Made by a program: the position numbers and the translations under genes | Assembly (NCBI RefSeq): GCF_018130765.1 | Contig: NZ_JAFCJZ010000005.1 | Location: 124,001-188,000 of the forward strand | Direction of reading: 5' to 3' | Length of the DNA: 64,000 nt | DNA from: Bradyrhizobium iriomotense | GTDB taxonomy: Bacteria; Pseudomonadota; Alphaproteobacteria; Rhizobiales; Xanthobacteraceae | The notes under the pieces: generated by a model | What the model saw: only the letters and a program-made list of their open reading frames with translations | The model's database searches: none | What the model was told of the DNA's origin: nothing | Shown: in pieces, positions 1-8,868 of the stretch | Layout: each line of letters starts with the position of its first letter | Position numbering within the stretch: the stretch's first letter is position 1

Positions 1-575
1 AGCGCTGCGAGCCGCCGCGGTGCCGGCCCGAACACGACCTGCGCGCCCGCGCGAGGATCGTATTCGGAGTTGTGGCACATGCACTTGAACACCTCCTTGT
101 CGCCGACATCGCTCTTCACCCAGGCGGTCACGGGACAACCGGCATGCGAGCAGATCGCCGAATAGGCGAGGATGCCATCGACGGCGCGCTCGCGGGTCTT
201 GTCGTCGAGCTCGGCGGGATCGAGGCGGATGATCAGGATCTCGTTGAGCCGGGATGCACTGCGCACGACCGACGTTTTGGGGTCCTTCGGCCAGGCATGC
301 ACCGGCGGCCCGCCGGCCGCGAGGGCGGCCAAGGTGACAGGCTTGCCTTCCTGATCGCCTTCAGAGAAGACGAGCACGTCGCCCTTTTGCGGCCGCTCGT
401 CGGAGCCGGGCGCATCCTCGCCGGCGCGCGCCTCTGTGGAACAGCCGAGGCATGCGGTGGTGGCGAGTGCACCGAGCAGCAGCGTTCGCCGCGTCTGCTC
501 CGTGCCCGCATCAACTTCGGGTTCCGCAACACTCTCGAAGGGTGAAGATGTGGTGTTGAACGATGCGCGAGCCAT
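1..575 (-). CDS. Rieske [2Fe-2S] protein with Tat-type signal (C-terminus beyond window)
   Basis: The gene reads leftward and leaves the window after 191 codons. Cluster ligands are visible as C142-x-H144 in CSHAGC and C165-x-x-H168 in CMCHNSEYD. C147 and C167 sit where bc1-type Rieske proteins form their disulfide, so a high-potential cluster is likely. Residues 29-36 (RRTLLLGA) form a twin-arginine motif before a short hydrophobic run. That run ends in LGC (residues 43-45), so Tat export with lipid anchoring is possible. The ATG at 575 gives this N-terminus, but no strong ribosome site precedes it. The redox partner is not visible and may lie to the left. It could be an arsenite-oxidase-small-subunit-like or stand-alone Rieske protein. 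The family call is firm and the role is open. Confidence 0.85.
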   Translation of the reverse strand, partial: MARASFNTTSSPFESVAEPEVDAGTEQTRRTLLLGALATTACLGCSTEARAGEDAPGSDERPQKGDVLVFSEGDQEGKPVTLAALAAGGPPVHAWPKDPKTSVVRSASRLNEILIIRLDPAELDDKTRERAVDGILAYSAICSHAGCPVTAWVKSDVGDKEVFKCMCHNSEYDPRAGAQVVFGPAPRRLAA

Positions 576-824
576 GCCCGCTAGCAGGCGCTGGAACTCT
601 GCCGAAAACAAGGCGAAGACTTGGCGCCGCAGTGCATCAATATGGCTTTGCTCGCGTTGATTGAACGAGCGTGAACGCATTCGAGCGCGTTTTCGCGAAT
701 TCTACATCGCATTGCGCGAACAGCATGATGATTTTGCAGATCAGACCGATGATGCAGGAATTGGTGCAACGCGCCATCACGCGAAGCGAGCTGCACGTTT
801 CTCAGGCAGGCATTCTGTATTTCA

Positions 825-1286
825 TCACCTGAGCACGTGACGCGGTGAAGCGATGCGACCCGCAACAGTTGCCGACGCCATCTCAAAACTGTCGGCAATG
901 CGCCGCGCCTTGTCGATGAAGAGCGCGGCCGCCGCAGGCGGACACACGTCGCGTGCGGTCTGTTCGAACAGATCGAGCCAGCGATCGAAATGCCCGCCGA
1001 TCAGGTTCAGCGGCAGATGCGCCCGCATCGGCGAGCCATGATAGCGGCCGCTCATCAGCACCACCGACGACCAGAAATCCCTGAGTTTGGCGAGGTGCTC
1101 GTCCCAATTCTGCACGATCGCGAAGACCGGCCCCAGCAGCGCGTCCTCGCGCACGCGTCCATAGAAGCGGGTGACGAGTTCTCCAATCATCTCCTCGGTG
1201 ATCCCGGTGCGCTCGATCGCGTCCTGGGTCAAGAGGTTCCGTCGCGCGGCCGCAGCTTCCCGCTCGGCCTTCAGTCGATCAGACAT
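825..1286 (-). CDS. group III truncated hemoglobin
   Basis: This 153-residue protein has the pattern of group III truncated globins. It has an FY..V..D.LLGPVF stretch in the B-E helices, DFWSSVVLMSGRY in the middle, and RAHLPL carrying the likely proximal histidine, followed by HFDRWLDLFEQT. Such proteins bind heme and react with oxygen, NO or peroxide in the cytoplasm; the physiological role of the group is not settled. Length is usual for the family with a slightly long N-terminus. It lies downstream of nothing obvious and points at the Rieske gene 250 bp away. The start at 1286 has AGGA almost touching the ATG, so the start is less certain than the family. Confidence 0.88.
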   Translation of the reverse strand: MSDRLKAEREAAAARRNLLTQDAIERTGITEEMIGELVTRFYGRVREDALLGPVFAIVQNWDEHLAKLRDFWSSVVLMSGRYHGSPMRAHLPLNLIGGHFDRWLDLFEQTARDVCPPAAAALFIDKARRIADSFEMASATVAGRIASPRHVLR

Positions 1287-1424
1287 GTCCTATGTGATCC
1301 GTTCCGTTGTTCCCGCGAGGCCGCCCATTCGACATTGTCGGGCCAATCGCTACGTCCGTCTTTGTCGCAGCGCAAATTGCGGGATCTGGCGGCGGACGCT
1401 GAACGCCCGCCGCCGACGCCTTGA

Positions 1425-2276
1425 TCAAGCGTTGTAAGTATAAAAACCCTGCCCGGTCTTGCGGCCGAGATGGCCGGCATCGACCATTTCTTTCAGCAGC
1501 GGCGCCGGCCGATATTTAGGATCGTTGAAGCCTTTGTAAAAGACCTCCATCACCGACAGCATGGTATCGAGCCCGACGAGATCAGCGAGCGCCAGCGGCC
1601 CGATCGGGTGATTGCAGCCGAGCTTCATGCCGGCGTCGATCTCCTCGGCCGTCGCGATGCCTTCCTGGAGCGCGAAGATCGCCTCGTTGATCATCGGGCA
1701 GAGGATGCGGTTGACGGCGAAGCCCGGGCTGTTCTTGGCGGTGATTGCCACCTTGCCGACGCGCTGGGCGAAATCGAGCGCCTTGGCGTGGGTGTCGTCG
1801 GAGGTCTGCAGACCGCGGATGAGTTCGAGCAGCGCCATCACCGGCACCGGGTTGAAGAAATGCATGCCGATGAAACGGTCGGGACGATCGGTTGCGGCTG
1901 CGAGCTTGGTGATCGAGATCGACGACGTGTTGGTCGCAACCAGCGTGCGCGGCGACAGCGTCGCGCAGAGGTCCTTCAGGATCTTGACCTTGAGCTCCTC
2001 GTTCTCGGTGGCGGCCTCGATGACGAGGTCGCAATCCGACAGCTTCGCCCGGTCGGTCGTGCCGGTGATCCGCTTGAGCGTCGCCTCGCGGTCGGCCGCC
2101 GACATCTTCTCCTTCTTGACCAGACGCTCGAGGCTGCCGCCAACGGTCGACAGGCCGCGGTTCACCGCCGCATCGGAGATGTCGACCATCACGACCGAAA
2201 GCCCGGCCGCCGCGCAGATCTGCGCGATGCCATTCCCCATGGTCCCTGCCCCGATGATGCCAACGCTCTGGATCAT
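1425..2276 (-). CDS. 3-hydroxybutyryl-CoA dehydrogenase
   Basis: The 283-residue protein starts with the Rossmann motif [13 protein letters not shown] (residues 6-18) and contains the HCDH signature region [16 protein letters not shown], with the catalytic histidine in MHFFNP. The C-terminal domain carries [11 protein letters not shown] and ends with [11 protein letters not shown], both typical. It should reduce acetoacetyl-CoA or oxidise 3-hydroxybutyryl-CoA with NAD(P) in the cytoplasm, in polyhydroxybutyrate, butyrate or phenylacetate-type metabolism. Length matches the Hbd/PaaH family (about 280-290). AAGGA lies upstream of the ATG at 2276. The upstream gene in the same direction is an FAD oxidase, separated by 237 bp with two hairpins, so co-transcription is doubtful. 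Confidence 0.93.
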   Translation of the reverse strand: MIQSVGIIGAGTMGNGIAQICAAAGLSVVMVDISDAAVNRGLSTVGGSLERLVKKEKMSAADREATLKRITGTTDRAKLSDCDLVIEAATENEELKVKILKDLCATLSPRTLVATNTSSISITKLAAATDRPDRFIGMHFFNPVPVMALLELIRGLQTSDDTHAKALDFAQRVGKVAITAKNSPGFAVNRILCPMINEAIFALQEGIATAEEIDAGMKLGCNHPIGPLALADLVGLDTMLSVMEVFYKGFNDPKYRPAPLLKEMVDAGHLGRKTGQGFYTYNA

Positions 2277-2487
2277 TGCCTCATATCCTTCATCCTTGCG
2301 GGGCCAGCCGGCTACCGGCCCGGCCCCATTGTTCCTGCATCAGGGTCTAGCACCGCCAAGGGACGCCCGCGACCTGATCCTGCCCCTTCCTTAAAGCATC
2401 CATGGGGGGAATAAAGTCGTTCGTCCGCGGCGAAAAGGCATGATTTGGGACCTTTGCGGCCTGTTTGGCCCGGGTTCGCCGGACGGC

Positions 2488-2507
2488 GGCCGGCTATGGC
2501 GCCGGCC
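2488..2507. terminator. hairpin after the FAD oxidase gene
   Basis: A perfect 7-bp GC stem (GGCCGGC/GCCGGCC) with a 6-nt loop lies just past the stop of the leftward FAD oxidase. No T-run follows, so it may be a weak terminator or an mRNA-stabilising hairpin. A second imperfect GC-rich hairpin lies at about 2300-2327. Confidence 0.4.
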
Positions 2508-2513
2508 CTCATC

Positions 2514-3992
2514 TCACCCGAGCCGGAGCACCTTGCCCGGATTCATGATGTTGTCGGGGTCGAGCGCCCGCTTGATCGTGCGCATGATGTCGAGCTCGGT
2601 CCTGGAGCGATAGTGCTGGAGCTCGTCGAGCTTCTCGATGCCGATGCCGTGCTCGGCCGAGATCGAGCCGCCCATGGACGTGATGAGGTCGTTGACGGCC
2701 CGCGTGATCGCCGGGGAGTACTGGCCGAGCGTGGCGCGATCCATGCCCTTCGGACCCATGAAGGAGAAGTGCACATTGCCGTCTCCGATGTGGCCGAGGG
2801 GATAGGGGCGGATCGTCGGCAGGATGTCGAGCGCGGACTTCAGGCCCTTGTCGATGAATTCGGGAATCCGGGAGATCGCGACCGACACGTCGTAGCTCAA
2901 ACCGGGCCCCTCGGCGCGCGAGGCCTCGGCCACGCTCTCGCGGATGCGCCACATGTTGCGCGACTGCGCCTCCGTTTGCGCGATCACCGCATCGAGCAAG
3001 CGGCCCGCTTCGAGCTGATCAGCCAGGAACTGCTCCATCCTGTCCGACATGCCTGCACCGCCGTCCTGCCGCGGGCGGGCCGACGACCATTCGAGCAGGA
3101 GATACCAATCGGTTTCCGCCTTGAGAGGATCCTGGGTGCCGGGAATGTGCCGCAGCACCATGTCGGTGCATGCGCGGCTCATCAGTTCGCAGGAGCCGAC
3201 ATTGTCGTCGGAGGCCGCATGCGCCTCCGACAGGAGCTCGATCGCAGCGCTGGGATCGCGGATCGCGAGCCACGCCGTGCAGACGTCCCTCGGCGCAGGC
3301 CAGAGCTTCAGCACCGCCTTGGTGATGATGCCGAGCGTGCCTTCGGCGCCGATGAACAGATGCTTGAGGTCGTAGCCGGTGTTGTCCTTCTTGAGCGCCC
3401 GCAGCCCGTCCCAGATATCGCCGTTCGCCAGGACGACCTCGAGACCCAGCACCAGATTGCGCGCATTGCCGTAGCGCAGCACCTGCACGCCGCCGGCATT
3501 GGTGGAGAGATTACCCCCAATCATGCACGAGCCCTGCGCACCCAGGCTGAGCGGAAAGAAGCGGTCATGGCGCGCGGCCGTATCTTGAAGCGTCTGGAGG
3601 ATGCAGCCTGCCTCCACGGTCATGGTGTAGCCGACAGGATCGACATGCAGCACGTGGTTCATGCGGCCGAGCGAGAGCAGGATGCCGCGGTGCGCAGGCC
3701 ACGGCGTGGCGCCGCCCATCAGGCCGGTGTTGCCGCCTTGTGGCACGATGGCAATGCCGTTGTCGTGGCAGAGCTTGACGACCGCGGAGACCTCCGCGGT
3801 GCTGGCCGGTCGCACGACCGCTGCAGCCTGCCCGGTGAGCTCGCCGCGCCAGTCGGTCACGAACGGCCGCTTGTCGTGCTCGTCCAGGATCAGGCCCTTG
3901 TCGCCCACGATGGCCTGCAAGCGGTCGAGAACGGCTGCCGTCACGGGCGCGGTCGGAATGGAGGGAGCGGTGACAAGGGCTGCACCCGGCAT
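2514..3992 (-). CDS. FAD-linked 2-hydroxyacid dehydrogenase/oxidase (GlcD/D2HGDH type)
   Basis: The 492-residue protein has an N-terminal PCMH-type FAD domain: AAAVVRPASTAEVSAVVKLC, VPQGGNTGLMGGA for pyrophosphate binding, then GAQGSCMIGGNLSTNAGG and HLFIGAEGTLGIIT. The C-terminal oxidase domain includes PLGHIGDGNVHFSF, with the metal-binding His pair of the family, and ends with ALDPDNIMNPGKVL. Family members oxidise D-2-hydroxy acids such as D-lactate, glycolate or D-2-hydroxyglutarate and pass electrons on to quinone, cytochrome or ETF. The substrate cannot be told from sequence. AGAGGA lies 5 bp before the ATG. It is divergent from the aminotransferase gene across 226 bp. Confidence 0.9.
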   Translation of the reverse strand: MPGAALVTAPSIPTAPVTAAVLDRLQAIVGDKGLILDEHDKRPFVTDWRGELTGQAAAVVRPASTAEVSAVVKLCHDNGIAIVPQGGNTGLMGGATPWPAHRGILLSLGRMNHVLHVDPVGYTMTVEAGCILQTLQDTAARHDRFFPLSLGAQGSCMIGGNLSTNAGGVQVLRYGNARNLVLGLEVVLANGDIWDGLRALKKDNTGYDLKHLFIGAEGTLGIITKAVLKLWPAPRDVCTAWLAIRDPSAAIELLSEAHAASDDNVGSCELMSRACTDMVLRHIPGTQDPLKAETDWYLLLEWSSARPRQDGGAGMSDRMEQFLADQLEAGRLLDAVIAQTEAQSRNMWRIRESVAEASRAEGPGLSYDVSVAISRIPEFIDKGLKSALDILPTIRPYPLGHIGDGNVHFSFMGPKGMDRATLGQYSPAITRAVNDLITSMGGSISAEHGIGIEKLDELQHYRSRTELDIMRTIKRALDPDNIMNPGKVLRLG

Positions 3993-4218
3993 GTGTTCCT
4001 CTCTTTGCGGCTCTTCTGCGCAGCCTTGTGGCGCGCCGGCCTTCTTTGTTGTTTTCAGGTCTTGCGTTTGTACGATGAGGCTAGCATGAAGGCCGCGCCC
4101 GGGGGAACGTCGCCGGCCATGAGGCCCGTGCGGATCTGCCCAGGGATGCTGAAGGCGGATGCGCTTCCGCCGAGGCCCCGCATGCCCTACTGTGCCGGAT
4201 CAACCCGGATTGGAGATC

Positions 4219-5271
4219 ATGAGCCGCTTCTGGAGTCCGGTCGTCCACACGCTTTCGCCCTATGTGCCGGGCGAGCAGCCGAAGCAGGACGGCGTCGTCA
4301 AGCTCAACACCAACGAGAATCCCTATCCGCCCTCGCCGCGCGTGCTGGCAGCGATCGCATCGGCTGCAGAGCGGCTGCGTCTCTATCCCGACCCGCACGC
4401 CACGCGCCTGCGCGAGGCGATCGCGGCCTATCATAACGTTGCGCCCGAGCAGGTGTTCGTCGGCAACGGGTCGGACGAGGTTCTGGCCCACACCTTCCAG
4501 GCGCTTCTGAAGCACGATGCGCCGCTTCTGTTTCCTGATGTCACCTACAGCTTCTACCCGGTCTATTGCCGCCTCTATGGCATTGCGCATGAGGAAGTGC
4601 CGCTCGATGCCGCGATGAGGATCGAGACCGCCGGCTACAGGCGACCGTCGAGCGCCATCCTGCTCTGCAATTCCAATGCGCCCACCGGCATTGCCCTTCC
4701 GCGCGAGGCGGTCGCCGCACTGCTCGCGGAAAATCCGGACCGGCTGGTGGTGGTGGACGAGGCCTATGTCGATTTCGGCGCCGAGAGCGCCGTCCCGCTC
4801 GTTGCGCGCCACGACAATCTGCTCGTCGTCCAGACCTTCTCGAAGTCGCGCTCGCTCGCGGGCCTCAGGGTCGGCTTTGCCATCGGCCAGCGGCCACTGA
4901 TCGAGGCGCTGGAACGGGTGAAGGACAGCTTCAACTCCTATCCCGTCGATTGCCTCGCCATCGCCGGCGCCGTCGCCGCGATCGAGGATGAGGCATGGTT
5001 CCTCGAAGCCCGCGCTCGTATCATCGAGAGCCGCGACGTGCTGACGCGCGATCTCGCGCAACTCGGCTTCGAGGTGCTGCCCTCGCTTGCGAACTTCGTG
5101 TTCGCACGTCATCGGAGCCGGAGCGGCGCCGACCTCGCGGCCGCACTTCGCCAGCGCGGCGTGCTGGTCCGGCATTTCAAGAAGCCGCGCATCGAGGACT
5201 TCCTGCGCATCACTGTCGGAACGGATGAGCAGTGCGGCCGGCTGATCGACGAGCTGCGCGGGCTGATCTAA
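4219..5271 (+). CDS. HisC-like pyridoxal-phosphate aminotransferase
   Basis: The 350-residue fold-type I aminotransferase has the HisC pattern. It shows [12 protein letters not shown] near the N-terminus, [24 protein letters not shown], the internal aldimine lysine in [17 protein letters not shown], and the C-terminal arginine in FLRITVGT. It should exchange histidinol phosphate with 2-oxoglutarate. Bacteria often carry extra HisC copies that act on aromatic or other amino acids, and this one has no other his gene beside it. GGAG lies 4 bp before the ATG at 4219; an upstream in-frame ATG at 4159 has no such site and would add 20 unlike residues. The pathway assignment is therefore open while the family is firm. 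Confidence 0.88.
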   Translation: MSRFWSPVVHTLSPYVPGEQPKQDGVVKLNTNENPYPPSPRVLAAIASAAERLRLYPDPHATRLREAIAAYHNVAPEQVFVGNGSDEVLAHTFQALLKHDAPLLFPDVTYSFYPVYCRLYGIAHEEVPLDAAMRIETAGYRRPSSAILLCNSNAPTGIALPREAVAALLAENPDRLVVVDEAYVDFGAESAVPLVARHDNLLVVQTFSKSRSLAGLRVGFAIGQRPLIEALERVKDSFNSYPVDCLAIAGAVAAIEDEAWFLEARARIIESRDVLTRDLAQLGFEVLPSLANFVFARHRSRSGADLAAALRQRGVLVRHFKKPRIEDFLRITVGTDEQCGRLIDELRGLI

Positions 5272-5398
5272 TTCAGCGAATGCGGCGGCCGCCGCTTGAA
5301 CACAATGGAATTTGCAGGGACCAGTCCGTGACGCGCCTTTGCCGCCTCGACATCGAAGCCCCGAAGGTACGCGCTCGAACATCAAAGTTCGGGCGCGG

Positions 5399-6097
5399 AT
5401 GAACGATTTCGCGCGATCCATCGGCGCCGCCTTCACGCTGATCGGCGAAGCCGATTCCGAGCTGCTGGGCATCGTCGCATTGTCGGTGCGCGTCAGCCTG
5501 ACCGCCAGCCTGGTCGCGCTGGTGATCGGCGCACCGTTTGGCGCCTTGCTCGCGATCACCCGTTTCCGCGGACGGCAGGTCATCATCGTGCTGACCAATG
5601 CGCTGCTCGGCCTGCCGCCGGTCGTGGTCGGGCTCGCGCTCTATCTCTTGCTGTCGCGGTCCGGCCCACTCGGGGCGGCCGGCCTGCTGTTCACACCCAC
5701 CGCCATGGTGATCGCGCAGACGCTGCTCGCCACCCCGATCGTGGTGGCGCTGGTGCATCGACCGGCGAGCCTGCTCTGGGCGGAGTATGGCGATCTGGCG
5801 CGGATCGACGGTCTGTCCGCCCTCCGCAGCATGGCGCTCCTGCTGGCGCTGGGACGAACCTCGCTGCTGACCGCCTTTCTCGCGGCGTTCGGGCGCGCTA
5901 TCGCCGAGGTCGGCGCCATCATCATCGTCGGCGGCAATATCCGCGGCTTCACGCGGACCATGACGACCGCGATCGCGCTGGAGACCAGCAAGGGCGACCT
6001 GCCGCTGGCGCTCGGCCTCGGGCTGATCCTGCTCGCACTCAGCGTGGCGGTGTCGACCGTCGCCTTTCTGCTAGTCGGCCGCGTTGGGGAAAAATAG
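5399..6097 (+). CDS. tupB: tungstate-type ABC transporter permease
   Basis: The 232-residue membrane protein has about five to six hydrophobic segments. The binding-protein-dependent permease EAA loop is visible as EYGDLARIDGLSALRSMALLLALGRTSLL. A GRAIAEVGAIIIVGGNI stretch is characteristic of TupB/ModB-like permeases. It would form the channel of a tungstate (or molybdate) importer. The start is the ATG at 5399; a TTG start further upstream would add unlike residues. The last 27 bp overlap, tail to tail, the gene for the binding protein TupA on the other strand. No ABC ATPase gene (TupC) is nearby, so the energy subunit must come from elsewhere in the genome. Confidence 0.82.
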   Translation: MNDFARSIGAAFTLIGEADSELLGIVALSVRVSLTASLVALVIGAPFGALLAITRFRGRQVIIVLTNALLGLPPVVVGLALYLLLSRSGPLGAAGLLFTPTAMVIAQTLLATPIVVALVHRPASLLWAEYGDLARIDGLSALRSMALLLALGRTSLLTAFLAAFGRAIAEVGAIIIVGGNIRGFTRTMTTAIALETSKGDLPLALGLGLILLALSVAVSTVAFLLVGRVGEK

Positions 6098-6880
6098 CTG
6101 CTCGCCGCCGACCTTGTAGCCGGCAATCGCCTGCTGTCCTTTCGGGGACACCAGCCAGTCGACGAAGGCCTGCCCGTCCTGTGCCTTCACGTTCGCATGC
6201 TTGGCCGGGTTGACCAGCATGACGCCGTATTGGTTGAAGAGCCGCTTGTCGCCCTCGGTGAGCACGGCCAGCTCGCCGCGATTCCTGAACGACAGCCAAG
6301 TGCCGCGATCCGACAGCAGATAGGCATTCGAGGACGAGGCCATGTTCAGTGCCGGCCCCATGCCCTGGCCGATCTCGCGATACCAGCTGTCCTTGCCGGC
6401 ACTGAGGTCGACACCCGCCTCCTTCCATAACCTCAGCTCGGCTGCGTGCGTACCGGACTTGTCGCCGCGCGAAATGAACGGCGCCTTTGCCGCCGCGATC
6501 CTGCGCAGCGCATCGGTGACGTCCTTGCTGCCGGAAATCTGCGCCGGATCGCTTTTCGGGCCGATGATGACGAAGTCGTTGTACATCACGTCAAACCGCT
6601 TCACGCCCTGCCCTTCCGACATGAACTTGTCTTCGGCAGGCCTGTCATGAACGAACACCACGTCGGCATCGCCGCGCCGCCCGATGTCCAGCGCCTGACC
6701 GGTGCCGACGGCAACGACCTTCACGTCGATGCCCTCGGCCTTCGAGAACAGCGGCAGCAGATGACCGAACAAACCCGACTGTTCGGTCGACGTCGTTGAA
6801 GCCACCGTGATGGTGCGATTCTGCGCGAATGCGATGGTGGACCAGAGCAGGACTGCTCCGATGGCGACTATCCTTTTCAT
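6071..6880 (-). CDS. tupA: tungstate ABC transporter substrate-binding protein
   Basis: The 269-residue exported protein has a signal peptide of about 19 residues ending STIAFA|Q. The mature part starts with TITVASTTSTEQSG, the oxyanion-binding TTST motif of TupA proteins. It continues with GTGQALDIGRRGDADVVFVH and SRGDKSGTHAAELRLW, all family hallmarks. It should bind tungstate tightly in the periplasm and deliver it to the TupB permease encoded convergently. WtpA and ModA proteins differ in these motifs, so tungstate is favoured over molybdate. The gene is convergent to the permease, whereas Tup genes usually run in one direction. Confidence 0.9.
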   Translation of the reverse strand: MKRIVAIGAVLLWSTIAFAQNRTITVASTTSTEQSGLFGHLLPLFSKAEGIDVKVVAVGTGQALDIGRRGDADVVFVHDRPAEDKFMSEGQGVKRFDVMYNDFVIIGPKSDPAQISGSKDVTDALRRIAAAKAPFISRGDKSGTHAAELRLWKEAGVDLSAGKDSWYREIGQGMGPALNMASSSNAYLLSDRGTWLSFRNRGELAVLTEGDKRLFNQYGVMLVNPAKHANVKAQDGQAFVDWLVSPKGQQAIAGYKVGGEQLFFPNAAD

Positions 6881-7007
6881 GCCTCGTCCTCACAGCAGAT
6901 GCCCGGGAGTTCCAAGCTAACCTTGAGTGTGCACCACAGGGAACCCCCACATTCGGCGCAACTCACATTGTTGCGGCGCGCCACGCCCAGGAAGTAACCG
7001 CGATATC

Positions 7008-7034
7008 GTGGGAGGGACGGATGTCCCCTCCCAC
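7008..7034. promoter_or_regulatory. hairpin in the tupA / acidic-protein divergent region
   Basis: An inverted repeat GTGGGAGGGAC ... GTCCCCTCCCAC with one bulged base and a 4-nt loop lies about 130 bp upstream of tupA. It is directly preceded by the palindrome CGATATCG at 7001-7008. It could be an operator or a leader hairpin; no regulator can be named. The rest of 6881-7144 shows nothing else I recognise. Confidence 0.4.
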
Positions 7035-7144
7035 GGGAAGGCAAGTCCGATCAGCCGGATCGCGTCGCGCTGGGATTCGAATCGAGACGCTAGCCAGCGA
7101 CGCGCACATGTTCTGCAATTGGTCCCACCTGCATTGACATCGGT

Positions 7145-8500
7145 GTGACGGCCGGGGCAGTTTTTCACATTGCTGACGAATCAGCGATTGCCTCACGCCG
7201 AGTACCTCTTGGACAACTCCCAGTGCTTTCGAGACTGATATCGTTGCTGCACCGCATTCCTGCGGTGAAATGGGCGTTGACCCGGCTTCGGCCCTCGCCG
7301 CACGGCGGCGGCATCGACGCCACCACGATTGCCGCAGACAACTCGCCTGCTCTCGTCGTCGATGACGCGGAAACCGCGCCGGCTCCGAACGTCAGCATCA
7401 GCGCCGATCTACTGCCCAGTGACACAGCCACCACGGTCGCCGCGGACGAAGCCGCGACCTCTGTCGTCGTGGAGAGCCCGTCGGCAGCGCCGGCTGATGT
7501 GAGCGACACCGACGATTCATTCCGGGAGACGCCGACAGAAGCCGAGACGGTCGTTGTGGCCGAGGCTGCGATCTCGCCGGTCGACGTCGCGCCCGAACCG
7601 ACCAGTATTCCCGAGCTCATCATCGACAACGCCCCGCCGGCGGAAGCTTCCGCTGACGTTGCGCCCGACGAGACCGAGCAAGCCGCGGGCGTATCTGTCG
7701 ACGCCGCGCCTGAACCGATCGACGCCGAGCCCATTGCCATCAGCAGCGACCCATCTCCCGAGCTTCCGGCCGGCATCGAGCCTGTCGTCGCGGAGGAGAC
7801 CGAGGTCGTGTCTGTCGATGTCGCGGTCGCGCCGGTTGACGCCCTCGATCTCGTCGTCAACGACGATCACTCCCCTGGCATTCCCGCTGATGTCGAGCCC
7901 GCCGTCGCAGACGCGCTCTGCGTCGCGCTTGCCGGCAGCGAAGTCGCGGTGGAGGACGTCTCCGAGAGCTGCATCGACAGCGCGCCGACCTCCAGCGTCG
8001 CGATCGAGATCGAGCCGATTCCCGCGAACGATCCTGCGCCGGCCGTCGTCGCAGTCGCCATTGAGAGCTCTTCGGACGACACGCCCGGCGTCGCCACGGA
8101 CATCGCGCCGGAGCAGGACCTGGCGCCTCCTGCGCCAAAAGTCCGCAGCACACCGAAAGTTCGCGCCAAGCCCACGGAACCGGCTGATCGCGCCGCGCTG
8201 ATCCGGCAGCGCTGGACCGAGACCGGCATCAGGATGTGGAATCCGCGGCTTCACGGCACCGGCGATGCCGCGCTGAACATCCAGGGCAGCATCGAGCTGC
8301 TGCCGCCCGCGCTCGGCGAGACCATGCCGCGCTACGACAAGCTGGAATTCAGGATGCTCGGCGGACAGATCGTGTGCGAGGGCGTCATCGTCGAGGCGCC
8401 CGTGCAGGCGGGCCATCGCAGCTTCACCCGGCTCGCCGAGCCGCGAGTTCCGGACCGGGGTCGTGAACCCGTGCGGGAACGTCAGGCCGCCCTCGCCTGA
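7145..8500 (+). CDS. acidic Ala/Pro/Asp/Glu-rich repetitive protein, function unknown
   Basis: The reading frame encodes up to 451 residues. After a short N-terminal part with hydrophobic stretches (LPVLSRLISLL) comes about 270 residues of low-complexity sequence rich in A, V, P, D, E and S. This includes imperfect repeats of the form SP-x-x-PA-x-x-EP-x-VA (around residues 200-215 and 240-255). The last 110 residues look folded: KVRSTPKVRAKP, then DRAALIRQRWTETGIRMWNPRLHG and a LEFRMLGGQIVCEGVIVEAPV segment. The GTG start at 7145 has no ribosome site, so the true start may be internal. I do not recognise the family. Codon use looks like the neighbours. It might be a genus-restricted protein with a disordered acidic linker and a small C-terminal domain. 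Confidence 0.6.
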   Translation: MTAGAVFHIADESAIASRRVPLGQLPVLSRLISLLHRIPAVKWALTRLRPSPHGGGIDATTIAADNSPALVVDDAETAPAPNVSISADLLPSDTATTVAADEAATSVVVESPSAAPADVSDTDDSFRETPTEAETVVVAEAAISPVDVAPEPTSIPELIIDNAPPAEASADVAPDETEQAAGVSVDAAPEPIDAEPIAISSDPSPELPAGIEPVVAEETEVVSVDVAVAPVDALDLVVNDDHSPGIPADVEPAVADALCVALAGSEVAVEDVSESCIDSAPTSSVAIEIEPIPANDPAPAVVAVAIESSSDDTPGVATDIAPEQDLAPPAPKVRSTPKVRAKPTEPADRAALIRQRWTETGIRMWNPRLHGTGDAALNIQGSIELLPPALGETMPRYDKLEFRMLGGQIVCEGVIVEAPVQAGHRSFTRLAEPRVPDRGREPVRERQAALA

Positions 8501-8563
8501 TCCTTTTCCCTGCGAACAATGCTCGCCATATGCTAGGCTGACGCCCCGGATATGGGAGATCGC

Positions 8564-8848
8564 ATGCCCACGACATCGTTGCGATTGATCGTCATCGCGG
8601 CCCTCTGCTTCTCGCAAGGAGCCTTTGCAGCGTCCAGCAAACGGCCGCGTCACGTGCCGCCAACGGCGCATGCCGCCGATGCCACAGCGAGCTACAAAGC
8701 CGACCGGCTCTCGTCCTCCCGTGGCGAGACGATCCTCAACACGCCGGGCCAGACCACGGTGCTGACGCGAGAAGTCCTCGACGACATGAAGGCGACAAGC
8801 CTGCGGGACGCCATGCGCTCGACCGCCGGCGTGACGATCGGGCGATAG
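8564..8848 (+). CDS. truncated TonB-dependent receptor plug domain, probable remnant
   Basis: The 94-residue product has a good signal peptide (MPTTSLRLIVIAALCF...GAFA). It then shows the start of a TonB-receptor plug: a TonB-dependent siderophore-receptor type stretch ETILNTPGQTTVLTREVLDD, followed by LRDAMRSTAGVTIGR and a stop. A full receptor would continue for about 600 more residues with the rest of the plug and a 22-strand barrel. None of this is found in any frame downstream, where the beta-lactamase gene begins within 190 bp. GGGAG precedes the ATG at 8564; an upstream ATG at 8552 is less well placed. It is best read as a gene remnant that kept its 5' end, or less likely as a stand-alone small periplasmic protein. 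Confidence 0.6.
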   Translation: MPTTSLRLIVIAALCFSQGAFAASSKRPRHVPPTAHAADATASYKADRLSSSRGETILNTPGQTTVLTREVLDDMKATSLRDAMRSTAGVTIGR

Positions 8849-8868
8849 GCTTCCGCTCCGCTTTCAGC

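Noticed and set aside
60..545. 157-codon plus frame over the Rieske gene
   Set aside because: The minus frame carries the complete Rieske cluster motifs; the plus frame has none.
2445..4436. 663-codon open frame on the plus strand over the FAD oxidase gene
   Set aside because: It mirrors the oxidase on the other strand, is arginine/histidine/alanine-rich and matches no family. GC-rich antisense frames are often open by chance.
7068..7090. GGATTCGAATCGAG resembling a tRNA T-loop
   Set aside because: The flanking bases do not form the 5-bp T-stem, and no anticodon or acceptor stem can be built on either strand.
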